The translations under genes were made by a program, and so were the position numbers. DNA of 26,267 bases from the IMG/VR virus record IMGVR_UViG_3300024243_001189, positions 1-26,267 of that record, one strand, 5' to 3'. Origin of the DNA: a virus. Below, piece by piece: positions 7,651 through 14,360 of the stretch. Within the stretch, counting starts at the first letter, position 1. Each line of letters starts with the position of its first letter. Below the pieces are notes generated by a model, which did not search any database, was not told the DNA's origin, and saw nothing but the letters and a program-made list of their open reading frames with translations.

Positions 7651-9561
7651 ATGAGGGATCTCAAAGACCGAATCAGTACGGCACGTGGGGGCAAGCAGGC
7701 GGTGTCCCCAGATGGTGCAACAGGGATGCCCAGCGGGACCCGAGAGGTTAGTGCCGGGGATATGGATGCCGGGGTCGCGGAGGAGTCTGGGCCCCCCGTC
7801 AACATCCAGCGGGTAGGAATGCAGACTTCAGCAATGGAACCTGCTGAGACTGCAGAGCCGGCGGAATGGTATGGCTCCTACGCTGACGGACGCCGCTACA
7901 TCTCCCCCATCCAGTCCGACACTGATGCCGATCTGCTCATCCGGAACTCCTGGGTAATTTCCGGTGTGATCTCGGCCTACCTGGACAATGTGTATGGGCG
8001 GCGCCCCTATGCAGTGCCCAAGGCTGACCCGATGACCCCGGAGGGTAAGCAGACCATTCGGCAGTGGATGCGGATGCAACGAGTCAAGGCCGGGAGCACC
8101 GATAAGTCCTGGCTCGACATCAAGGATTCTGCCCTCGACAAGGTGTGTAGGCAGATCGATGCACGAGTAGAGCTGGAGTCTGCCCTGGTCGACGGGTTTT
8201 TTGCGACTTGTCAGGTGGACCTCCCATACGATCAGATGGCCTCCTTGGCCGGCTACGATCTCGAGGTGAGAGGGCGTACCTTCTTGGAAGTCCTGCGGGA
8301 TGCTCCTGGTGGCAAGCCTGTTGGGATGGTGTGGTCCCCTGCCCGTTTCATCAGAGTTGAGCCCCCAAGCCCTGCGGTCGGGTTCTCTGATCTGATGGTC
8401 CACAACCCATTGGTTTACGAGAAGAACTTCAGGTTTCGTAGGTTCGTAGGGTGCTTCCAGTCTGCAAGCGCCAATGCTGTGAGTCCGGTGGCCTTCTTTA
8501 AGGACTTTGGTGACCCGCGGGTGCGTAGTCGCAGTGATGGACGATACTACGAGACCATGGACCAGCTGCTTGCCCGAGAAATGGGGGAGGAAGTTGGGGG
8601 GTACGGGGGAAACAAGCAGCGCCGCTGGCCTGTCGGGACACCATCCACTGAGATCGTCCGGATGGTGCATACGGCGCCCTGGGCTGCCCTGACGGGGATG
8701 GCCCCTTGGTACTCCACCAAGACAGAGCTCCTCGGGATCCGAGAGTGCGCCCAGGAGAATCGGGGCTTGCTGTCGGGCCAGTTGGTCCCTCTGCTCCTCT
8801 GGATGATCCACGGGGGGCAGCGCATCACCCCGGACCAGACAGAGCTGTGGCAAAAGGATTTGCAGGCTGCTGTCAAGCCTGGCGAACGTTCGGTCGTCAT
8901 CATGCAGGTCATGTCCGACGCAATGGCTCGAGCAGGCAGTCGGGGGGCTGGGGAGCCCAAATCATCCATTGTCAACACCCGGCCGGCTCAGCAGGAAGAT
9001 GCCCTGGCCATGAAGTACACCGAGCAGAGCTACCGGACTGCTCTTCGGGCCTACCGGATGAACCGGGCAGCCCTCGGGGATTTCGAGGGGATGACCCAGC
9101 AGGAAATCCAGGAGGCCCTTCGGTATACTGAAACGCAGGTCTATGGTCCTCGTGGTGAGTCCTGGTGTGCCGGATTGCAACCTATTGTGGATGACCTGGG
9201 TTTGTTGGCTACTCGACTCGAGCGGCCAACCCGGGCTTCTCTGGCCTTGGGGGAGTTGTCTGAGATCCTCGAGCGGTTGGGGAAAGAGAACTTTATTACC
9301 CCTGAACAGGCCTGGCCTACGGTACGCCGAGCCATGAAGGATCTGGGGAGGATTGTCCAGGACAAGGGGCAGTGGAGTAAGTATCCCCGGCGGGTTGTTG
9401 ACGGATTCATGATGGCTCGTGTCCCGCAGGCCGCGGGTAAGTTCATGGGTTTGGATGCCAAGTACATGCCTCCTATTGAGGCCACCGACAAGATGGACGG
9501 GAACAATAAGGGTCCGGTTGTACCGGCTCCGGCACCTGTGGAGGACCCCGAAGATGAGTAA
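7651..9561 (+). CDS. Portal protein
   Basis: The portal forms the dodecameric ring at the capsid vertex through which DNA enters and leaves and to which the tail attaches. With the start used here it has 636 residues. The region after about 300 has the pattern of PBSX/HK97-type portals: EIVRMVHTAPWAALTGMAPWY (about 334-354), then TELLGIRECAQENRGLLSGQL and a hydrophobic LLLWMIHGG. The C-terminal part is helical and ends in an acidic Pro/Ala tail. The gene heads the head-gene module, followed by protease, scaffold and capsid, the classic order. Start choice is uncertain: ATG 7651 lacks a good ribosome-binding site. In-frame GTG codons at 7564, 7630 and 7633 are alternatives; the stretch from 7564 reads as Cys/Arg-rich and not protein-like. 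Confidence 0.85.
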   Translation: MRDLKDRISTARGGKQAVSPDGATGMPSGTREVSAGDMDAGVAEESGPPVNIQRVGMQTSAMEPAETAEPAEWYGSYADGRRYISPIQSDTDADLLIRNSWVISGVISAYLDNVYGRRPYAVPKADPMTPEGKQTIRQWMRMQRVKAGSTDKSWLDIKDSALDKVCRQIDARVELESALVDGFFATCQVDLPYDQMASLAGYDLEVRGRTFLEVLRDAPGGKPVGMVWSPARFIRVEPPSPAVGFSDLMVHNPLVYEKNFRFRRFVGCFQSASANAVSPVAFFKDFGDPRVRSRSDGRYYETMDQLLAREMGEEVGGYGGNKQRRWPVGTPSTEIVRMVHTAPWAALTGMAPWYSTKTELLGIRECAQENRGLLSGQLVPLLLWMIHGGQRITPDQTELWQKDLQAAVKPGERSVVIMQVMSDAMARAGSRGAGEPKSSIVNTRPAQQEDALAMKYTEQSYRTALRAYRMNRAALGDFEGMTQQEIQEALRYTETQVYGPRGESWCAGLQPIVDDLGLLATRLERPTRASLALGELSEILERLGKENFITPEQAWPTVRRAMKDLGRIVQDKGQWSKYPRRVVDGFMMARVPQAAGKFMGLDAKYMPPIEATDKMDGNNKGPVVPAPAPVEDPEDE

Positions 9562-10123
9562 ACTTTCCAAGATGGAGCAGGGCAAGCGGCTTCTTACCTC
9601 CATGCACGGACAACGGCAGATGTATGAAGCCCGAGAGCGGGAAATGCTCCGGCGGGCTGTCATTGATATTGGAGTCCCCCCAGTCGTTCGTGAACTAGTG
9701 GCCTGCAATGCCGACAAGGGTCCTCTGATCATGACGACGATTGCGAAAACTGTCCGTCGGGCCATGGAAGACCCCAGGACACGGCCCCTGTTTCCAACCG
9801 ATGCAGCTTTCAAGGATCGTCTGGAGATCGTGTACGACTGTCTAACCCGTATTTGCGGGGACGGACATGCCCCAATCAAGCTCGCTGCGGACCGTCTATG
9901 GGACATGGTTCTGGCACGGATGGCGGGAGGTGGGCACCCAGACGACATCGCTGAGCAGCAGGTCACCACGAAGGGGGGGGCAGACATCACAGGAGATGAA
10001 GTCACCGACGGTACGTTGGCTCGGGCTTGGGGGAAGAGTGAAGGGGAGGGGGTAGGTATCGCCCGACTGGGGGCCAAGGACATGGTTGACTTTCGTGACC
10101 AGCCGTCTGGACAGGAGGAGTAG
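9554..10123 (+). CDS. Unknown protein between portal and prohead protease
   Basis: A 189-residue mainly helical, charged protein (MSKLSKMEQGKRLLTSMHG; REREMLRRAVIDIGVPP; DAAFKDRLEIVYDCLTRIC) with a Gly/Asp-rich C-terminal third. I do not recognise the family. ATG 9554-9556 overlaps the last 8 bases of the portal gene, and GAGG lies 9 bases upstream, so it is probably translationally coupled to the portal. The stop TAG directly abuts the ATG of the protease gene. Gene order suggests a head morphogenesis or portal-associated role. A run of eight G lies in the gene at about 9973-9980, but the frame stays open on both sides of it. Confidence 0.75.
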   Translation: MSKLSKMEQGKRLLTSMHGQRQMYEAREREMLRRAVIDIGVPPVVRELVACNADKGPLIMTTIAKTVRRAMEDPRTRPLFPTDAAFKDRLEIVYDCLTRICGDGHAPIKLAADRLWDMVLARMAGGGHPDDIAEQQVTTKGGADITGDEVTDGTLARAWGKSEGEGVGIARLGAKDMVDFRDQPSGQEE

Positions 10124-11512
10124 ATGCCGCTGTTTCCGAAAGCTGAAGCTGTAGATCCCTATGAGGACCGAGAGGACGTAATCTGTCGGGCAGCCTGGGT
10201 TGTAGCCGAGGCCATCAGCGAAGGCCTTCGTGAGGGGCCCGGTCGGGACCCTTCTGGCTGGGCTGCGTCCAACCGGGACAGGATTCTTGGGGCGTATCGC
10301 GAACTTCATGCCATGTTTGGTCGGGCCTCCAATCTCGCCGACCGAGTGATTGCAGCGGAGAAGGCCTTCGTTATGGCTTTGGACCTTCTCAAGGTCAAGA
10401 CTCGCTACAACGACAAGTTGTCCGAGGCCGCGGGGATCGGGGTTGCAGAGGGATGGGGGGACGACCTTGCCCCGAATGAGGCTGCACAGGCGTGCATAGA
10501 GGCGCGCGCCCTGGCCCCAGACTGCATCATGATCAGTCCAGGGGACCTGGAACTGGCTGCCCGCATTGGCTCTGAAGGAGGCCAGCCTGAGCCGGTTCAG
10601 GTCCATACGACAACCGCAGCCTCCGGGATCGTAGGGACCTCCATGCTTCAGGCCTTGCTCCCGCCCGGGCTGGTGAGTCCTGTCCCCCTGCTACCTGGAG
10701 CGGGAGATGTACGGGGCATTGAGGACATCCCCTCGATGGTTGCTGGCCTACCTGTCTACGACCTAGCCCTGGTGCGCGAGGGGCTGCTGCAGCAGTCCGG
10801 AATCGGGTCTTGGGATGTTCAAAGGTATCGGGCGGGCAAGGCTGTTCCACAGGTTTCCTTTCTGAACTACAAGCCCGGGCAGACGGTGGCCGGCGCCAAA
10901 GAGGCGGGGCTGCAGCCGGTGGAGTTCACGGTCCCGTTCGAGGTGGTGGGTTGTGGGGCTGGTGCCCTGGCGACAGATGCTGAAAGTCGTGCCCGGGTGG
11001 AGCAAGTCCTGCAACGGTTCTCTGGGATGAAGAAGGCCGGGGACAAGCACGATCCTCGGGGGACCATCCCCTTCGACATGGACGGGGACTTCCCCCTCCA
11101 CCAGATCGTGACCGGTGAGGTCCTCAAGCCGGACACCCCTGATCGGAGCACTTCGTATGATGAGGTGACCGGGGAGAAGCTGTCCGACCATGACATCTAC
11201 GATGACCCGACGATTCTGTTGTCGATGTTCTGGTGGATGGCCAACGCCAAGAGCCGTGTGACCTTTCTGCACACCGAGGATGGTGGCAAGGATGTCTCGG
11301 TGGATGTTCCTGTTCTGGCATGTTGGCAGCAGAGTCCCGATCGGACTTATGTTCGGGACGACAAGTCGGAGAAGATTGTCAAAGCGGGCACCTGGATGCT
11401 CACTGTCTGGGTCAAGTCCAAGCCTATCTGGAAGCTGATCCTGGACAAGAAGATCAAGGGTTTCTCGATCGGCTACATCGCCATGGGGCGCATCGAACAA
11501 GCAGCTGCCTGA
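10124..11512 (+). CDS. Prohead serine protease, XkdF-like, with long N-terminal domain
   Basis: A 462-residue protein whose C-terminal part (about 325-456) fits the XkdF-like phage serine protease family, which cleaves scaffold and capsid precursors during head maturation. The matching features are DFPLHQIVTGEVLKPD, MFWWMANAKSRVTFLHTED (H383 is the likely catalytic histidine), AGTWMLTVWVKSKPIWK (421-437) and IKGFSIGYIAMGRIE (444-458, with the family's GFSIG). The position between portal and scaffold/capsid supports this. The first 310 residues are extra: a helical segment with ISEGLREGPGRDPSGW and a second region with VSFLNYKPGQTVAGAKE. They have no clear family match. GGAGGAG lies just before the ATG, which directly follows the preceding stop. 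Confidence 0.75.
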   Translation: MPLFPKAEAVDPYEDREDVICRAAWVVAEAISEGLREGPGRDPSGWAASNRDRILGAYRELHAMFGRASNLADRVIAAEKAFVMALDLLKVKTRYNDKLSEAAGIGVAEGWGDDLAPNEAAQACIEARALAPDCIMISPGDLELAARIGSEGGQPEPVQVHTTTAASGIVGTSMLQALLPPGLVSPVPLLPGAGDVRGIEDIPSMVAGLPVYDLALVREGLLQQSGIGSWDVQRYRAGKAVPQVSFLNYKPGQTVAGAKEAGLQPVEFTVPFEVVGCGAGALATDAESRARVEQVLQRFSGMKKAGDKHDPRGTIPFDMDGDFPLHQIVTGEVLKPDTPDRSTSYDEVTGEKLSDHDIYDDPTILLSMFWWMANAKSRVTFLHTEDGGKDVSVDVPVLACWQQSPDRTYVRDDKSEKIVKAGTWMLTVWVKSKPIWKLILDKKIKGFSIGYIAMGRIEQAAA

Positions 11513-11541
11513 TCTGCTGGACTGAGCCAGTCTGACGCATC

Positions 11542-11558
11542 TGTGCCAGATTGTGCCA
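11542..11558 (-). promoter_or_regulatory. Tandem TGGCACA pair upstream of the scaffold gene
   Basis: On the minus strand TGGCACA occurs twice, at 11552-11558 and 11542-11548, start to start 10 bases. It lies in the intergenic gap after the protease gene. It is the same element as at 19-56, 19197-19212 and 21838-21853, although here its orientation is opposite to the flanking genes. Confidence 0.35.
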
Positions 11559-11566
11559 GATGGGGG

Positions 11567-11595
11567 TTGCCAAGTGTAGGGTGATGGGGCATTCT
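11567..11595 (+). promoter_or_regulatory. Weak sigma70-like promoter before the scaffold gene
   Basis: TTGCCA (11567-11572), a 17-base spacer and CATTCT (11590-11595). The -35 matches five of six bases, the -10 only three of six. Transcription would begin around 11602, close to the first ATG at 11610, so the leader would be very short. Confidence 0.25.
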
Positions 11596-11609
11596 GCGGA
11601 TCAAAGCCT

Positions 11610-12797
11610 ATGCCCCGTGTATCCTTCATAATGGGTCTCAAAGAAAGACTCCGCCGCCTGTTCTGGATTCGTTCCTACGAAGTGGCGATGGTCCCGGATG
11701 CCGCCAATGCCGAAGAAGAAGGTGAATTCTTCGTTGAGGCAATCAAGCGCGCCGGGACTGGGGGGGACCAGGACATGCCCCATCCCGACCTGATGATCCG
11801 CTTGGGCCAGGCCCTGCTCGCTGCGGGACGTGGAGTCAAGGGATTCCAAGCCGGACAGGTAGGGGATGGGATCGAGGGCCTGGACGGAATGAGCAAGGTT
11901 GTAGAACAAGCTCTGGTCCAGGCCGGAGAGATCCTCGACGAAATGTTGGGGGCTAAAGAGGACGGCCAGGCGCAGGTCCTGCAGGTCAAAGACCTGATCG
12001 AGGGCCTCAAGACGCAGGCCATGATGGTCCAGGGACAGGCCCCGGCCACAAGTAAAGCCATGATCGAAGGCTGCGATACCTTGTATGATACCCTGGGGCT
12101 CGACGATACTGACGAGACACCTGGAAAGAAAGATAAAGGAGACGAGCCCATGAAGAAGGGAACCATCAAGATCGTGGCCAAGGGTGAAAAGGCCCTGGCT
12201 GGCAAGCTGAGCTTCGACGGCACCGAGCTGGAGGTCCAGATCGCTGAGGGTGCCAAGGAGTTCATCCTGCAGGACATCGAGCCGGGCGACCACAAGGTGG
12301 AGCTGGTGGACGGTGAGACCAAGATGGCCGCCGACGTGAAGGTCGAAGAGGGTGTCGAGGCGATCGTTGAGGTCGGCGAAGAGCCCGGGACCAAGACCGA
12401 CAGCGACAAGCTGGACGAGCTGCTGGGTCTGGCCAAGACCCAGGGCGAGCGCCTGGATGTCCTCGAGGCCGACGTCAAGAAGATCAAGGAGCCCAAGGCT
12501 GAGGAAGGGGCTGGCGCCGGGGGTGTGGAGACCATCAAGGTTGACGACGTCAAGAAGATGATTCAGGAGACGGTGGGAGAGATCATGGAGACTGCCGGCA
12601 AGAAGTCCGCCGCGGTTCAGATGGTGTCTGTGCCGGCCACCATCCCGGTCATCGAGGACAAGAAGGGCGCTGAGGGCGGCGAGGGTGATGACGCCACCAA
12701 GGAGATCGAGGGGAAGAAGAACTCCTCGGCCCACGACCACAACCTCAGCAACAGCCCCCGCCTGAAAGCGATCCGCGAACAGGGCGGCGTCCTGTAA
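11610..12797 (+). CDS. Scaffold-like acidic protein with an internal start
   Basis: A 395-residue acidic, lysine-rich protein directly upstream of the capsid gene, where scaffolds or protease-scaffold fusions sit. Residues about 8-30 are basic and hydrophobic (MGLKERLRRLFWIRSYEVAM); 30-170 are helical. Residues 181-260 are strand-rich and PEGA-like (DIEPGDHKVELV). About 265-355 is coiled-coil-like (LDELLGLAKTQGERLDVLEADVKKIK; VDDVKKMIQETVGEIMET), and the end is low-complexity. Codon use changes sharply at 12150, where an in-frame ATG has a strong AAGGAG. The ATG at 11610 has GGA 9 bases upstream but lies in a possible stem; ATG 11631 is an alternative with no visible ribosome-binding site. 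Confidence 0.7.
   Translation: MPRVSFIMGLKERLRRLFWIRSYEVAMVPDAANAEEEGEFFVEAIKRAGTGGDQDMPHPDLMIRLGQALLAAGRGVKGFQAGQVGDGIEGLDGMSKVVEQALVQAGEILDEMLGAKEDGQAQVLQVKDLIEGLKTQAMMVQGQAPATSKAMIEGCDTLYDTLGLDDTDETPGKKDKGDEPMKKGTIKIVAKGEKALAGKLSFDGTELEVQIAEGAKEFILQDIEPGDHKVELVDGETKMAADVKVEEGVEAIVEVGEEPGTKTDSDKLDELLGLAKTQGERLDVLEADVKKIKEPKAEEGAGAGGVETIKVDDVKKMIQETVGEIMETAGKKSAAVQMVSVPATIPVIEDKKGAEGGEGDDATKEIEGKKNSSAHDHNLSNSPRLKAIREQGGVL
12150..12797 (+). CDS. Nested C-terminal form of the scaffold-like protein
   Basis: The in-frame ATG at 12150-12152 (codon 181 of the long frame) is preceded by AAGGAG (12136-12141) with 8 bases of spacing, far better than either start of the long form. The 215-residue product would hold the PEGA-like strand-rich domain, the coiled coil and the tail. 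From this codon on, codon use switches to the C/G-ending, GGG-poor style of the capsid, sheath and tube genes, while the first 180 codons look like the weakly biased genes. This parallels lambda C/Nu3, where a scaffold is started inside a longer gene. It is inferred from sequence alone. Confidence 0.45.
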   Translation: MKKGTIKIVAKGEKALAGKLSFDGTELEVQIAEGAKEFILQDIEPGDHKVELVDGETKMAADVKVEEGVEAIVEVGEEPGTKTDSDKLDELLGLAKTQGERLDVLEADVKKIKEPKAEEGAGAGGVETIKVDDVKKMIQETVGEIMETAGKKSAAVQMVSVPATIPVIEDKKGAEGGEGDDATKEIEGKKNSSAHDHNLSNSPRLKAIREQGGVL

Positions 12798-12806
12798 CGA
12801 AGAGCC

Positions 12807-12834
12807 CCCTCCGGTTTTACTACTGCCCGGGGGG
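12807..12834 (+). other. Stem-loop between scaffold and capsid genes
   Basis: CCCTCCGG (12807-12814) pairs with CCGGGGGG (12827-12834), 8 bp including one G-U, with a 12-base loop. Only TTG follows, so it lacks the U-run of an intrinsic terminator. It may be a partial terminator, an mRNA processing site or a 3' end stabiliser between two highly expressed genes. Confidence 0.35.
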
Positions 12835-12853
12835 TTGAACGGAATCATCAGTC

Positions 12854-12877
12854 GGCCGGTCTGACGGCCAAAAGGAG
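12854..12877 (+). promoter_or_regulatory. Leader hairpin and strong ribosome-binding site of the capsid gene
   Basis: GGCCG (12854-12858) pairs with CGGCC (12865-12869) over a 6-base loop. AAGGAG (12872-12877) follows within 3 bases and lies 9 bases before the capsid ATG. The 11-mer CAGTCGGCCGG at its start is also present in the hairpin upstream of the minus-strand virion-like gene (7153-7163). Confidence 0.4.
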
Positions 12878-12886
12878 AGAACCAAT

Positions 12887-13837
12887 ATGGCTGTCATCGA
12901 AGGCACTGACCAGCGGCCGGTCTACGCCAAGAAGGCCGACGTGGAGATTGCTCAGTTCGCCGCGGGTGGCGAGCTGGTGCGTGAGCAGGTGCGCGACTAC
13001 TTCCTGGTGGCCATCGCCGGCCAGGCAATGATGGAGAAGGTGCGTAACGTCATCATGCCTCGGGACCAGGTCGAATACCCGATCATGAAGCCGTTCGGCG
13101 AGGATGTGTGGCATCCCGTCGCCGAGTACCAGTCCCTGGCTGAGGGTCAGCGCGTGCGCCCGACCTTCGACCAGACCATCTTCACCGCCAAGGAGATCAT
13201 GTGCGAGGTGCGTTACCCCAAGCACGCGCTCCAGGTGCAGGTGGAAGAGGGCCGGTTCAAGGACACCCTGCTGACCTACCTGGGTCTGCACACCAAGGGC
13301 GGCTGGGAGAACCTGATCATCCAGGGCGACACCGCCGCGGGCGCCACTCCGTTCCTCCGTATGTTCAACGGGATGATCGCTGGCGTGACGAGCTACTCGT
13401 TCGATGCGCTGGGTGCCACGCTGGGCAGTTCCCTGCTCCGTACGGCCCGCTTCACGCGGCCCGTCCAGTACCGCGTGGAGGACAAACAGAATCTCGGCGT
13501 GTTCTGCACCGAGGAGACTCAGGACGGCTACGACGAGGAGCTGCGCAACCGGAACACCGAGCAGTCTGACGCCCGCCTGATCAACGGCGAGTCGTACCCG
13601 GCCTTCAAGAACCGGCCGGTCATCGATGTCCCCCGCTGGCCCAGCGCCGGTGGCCAGTGTGACGCGCTGGACTGCAACCCGGGCCGCTTCGTGTTCGGGC
13701 TCCGTGAGGCCATCGGCGTGGAGACCGAGTGGGACCCCCGCCAGCGTTCCCTGTCGGTCATCATGAATGCCTGGATCAGCGAGGGCTGGATCTTCGAGGA
13801 GATGGAGGTCAAGATCGAGAACCTGGCCAGCACGTAA
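12887..13837 (+). CDS. Major capsid protein (HK97 fold)
   Basis: A 316-residue main shell protein. There is a helical N-arm (ADVEIAQFAAGGELVREQVRD), then FTAKEIMCEVRYPKHALQV at about 99-117, as in the E-loop and following region of HK97-like capsids. A helix LLTYLGLHTKGGWENLIIQGD at about 127-147 resembles the P-domain spine helix region, and the A-domain half ends MNAWISEGWIFEEMEVKIENL. Length is typical for unprocessed HK97-fold capsids without a large delta domain. Codon use is strongly C/G-ending, as expected for the most abundant virion protein, and the leader carries a hairpin and a strong AAGGAG. The place after protease and scaffold agrees. The capsid identity rests on synteny, codon use and general pattern rather than on one invariant motif. 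Confidence 0.8.
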   Translation: MAVIEGTDQRPVYAKKADVEIAQFAAGGELVREQVRDYFLVAIAGQAMMEKVRNVIMPRDQVEYPIMKPFGEDVWHPVAEYQSLAEGQRVRPTFDQTIFTAKEIMCEVRYPKHALQVQVEEGRFKDTLLTYLGLHTKGGWENLIIQGDTAAGATPFLRMFNGMIAGVTSYSFDALGATLGSSLLRTARFTRPVQYRVEDKQNLGVFCTEETQDGYDEELRNRNTEQSDARLINGESYPAFKNRPVIDVPRWPSAGGQCDALDCNPGRFVFGLREAIGVETEWDPRQRSLSVIMNAWISEGWIFEEMEVKIENLAST

Positions 13838-13877
13838 GCCGGGAACTCTGCGCCTGACTGAAACTAACGCTTGAACT

Positions 13878-13903
13878 GACCTCCTCCCAGAAGGGGGGAG
13901 GTC
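13878..13903 (+). other. Strong stem-loop before the post-capsid gene
   Basis: GACCTCCTCCC (13878-13888) pairs with GGGGGGAGGTC (13893-13903), 11 bp with one G-U, closed by an AGAA tetraloop. It ends two bases before the GGAGG site region of the next gene and has no U-run. Likely an mRNA stability or processing element between capsid and decoration-like genes; partial termination is an alternative. Confidence 0.5.
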
Positions 13904-13915
13904 CTGGAGGACATC

Positions 13916-14257
13916 ATGGCTATCACCCTCACTGCCCTGGTTGGCAACAACCAGAAGTTCGGTAAGGCGCCGAGCGGCGTCTGCACCCGGTTCACCCTGA
14001 AGCTCGACAACTCCTACGTGGCCGGCGGATATGCCGCCATCGTGGCCACCTTCATCAAGGGCGTGGCGAGCTACGAGGGGATCACCGTCACCCACATCGA
14101 GGACCTGCTCGTCAATTTCGGCGGCGCCTGGTACATCCTGCACTGGGATCGTGCCAACGACAAGCTGCAGCTCATCGTGGCGGCCACCGGTGTCGAGGTT
14201 GCGGGCGGCGCGGCCATCGGCAGTCCGACTGTGGAGCTCGCGGTCCACCACTACTAA
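13916..14257 (+). CDS. Small virion protein after the capsid gene (decoration-like)
   Basis: A 113-residue beta-rich protein (MAITLTALVGNNQKFG; TRFTLKLDNSYVAGGY; WYILHWDRANDKLQLIVAATG). It resembles, in layout, the small structural proteins often found after phage capsid genes that read as DSSYxxGG followed by YDxxNxKL. Strong C-ending codon bias and the place right after the capsid gene suggest a head decoration or other abundant virion protein. GGAGG lies 5 bases before the ATG, directly downstream of a strong stem-loop. A terminator and a new promoter follow it, which separates the head block from the later genes. Confidence 0.7.
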   Translation: MAITLTALVGNNQKFGKAPSGVCTRFTLKLDNSYVAGGYAAIVATFIKGVASYEGITVTHIEDLLVNFGGAWYILHWDRANDKLQLIVAATGVEVAGGAAIGSPTVELAVHHY

Positions 14258-14262
14258 GACCT

Positions 14263-14285
14263 CAGGGCCCTGTGCCCTGGATTTT
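14263..14285 (+). terminator. Probable weak intrinsic terminator
   Basis: CAGGGC (14263-14268) pairs with GCCCTG (14274-14279), loop of 5 bases, followed by GATTTT. The stem is GC-rich but short and the T-run has only four T. It is placed right after the post-capsid gene and just before a promoter, which fits a unit boundary with read-through. Confidence 0.5.
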
Positions 14286-14300
14286 CCAGTAGCCTCCCTC

Positions 14301-14329
14301 TTGCCATAGCAAGTTTCAGGGGTTATCCT
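14301..14329 (+). promoter_or_regulatory. Sigma70-like promoter
   Basis: TTGCCA (14301-14306), spacer of 17 bases, TATCCT (14324-14329). Five of six and four of six consensus bases, with the optimal spacing. It lies between the probable terminator at 14263-14285 and the next gene, whose start is about 30 bases downstream. Confidence 0.5.
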
Positions 14330-14360
14330 CTCCAGGCATACAAACTGCTTGAGGATGCCC

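Noticed and set aside
11601-12848. 415-residue leucine-rich open frame on the minus strand
   Set aside because: Antisense shadow of the scaffold gene; Leu/His/Asp-rich composition comes from reversed GAG, AAG and GTC codons.
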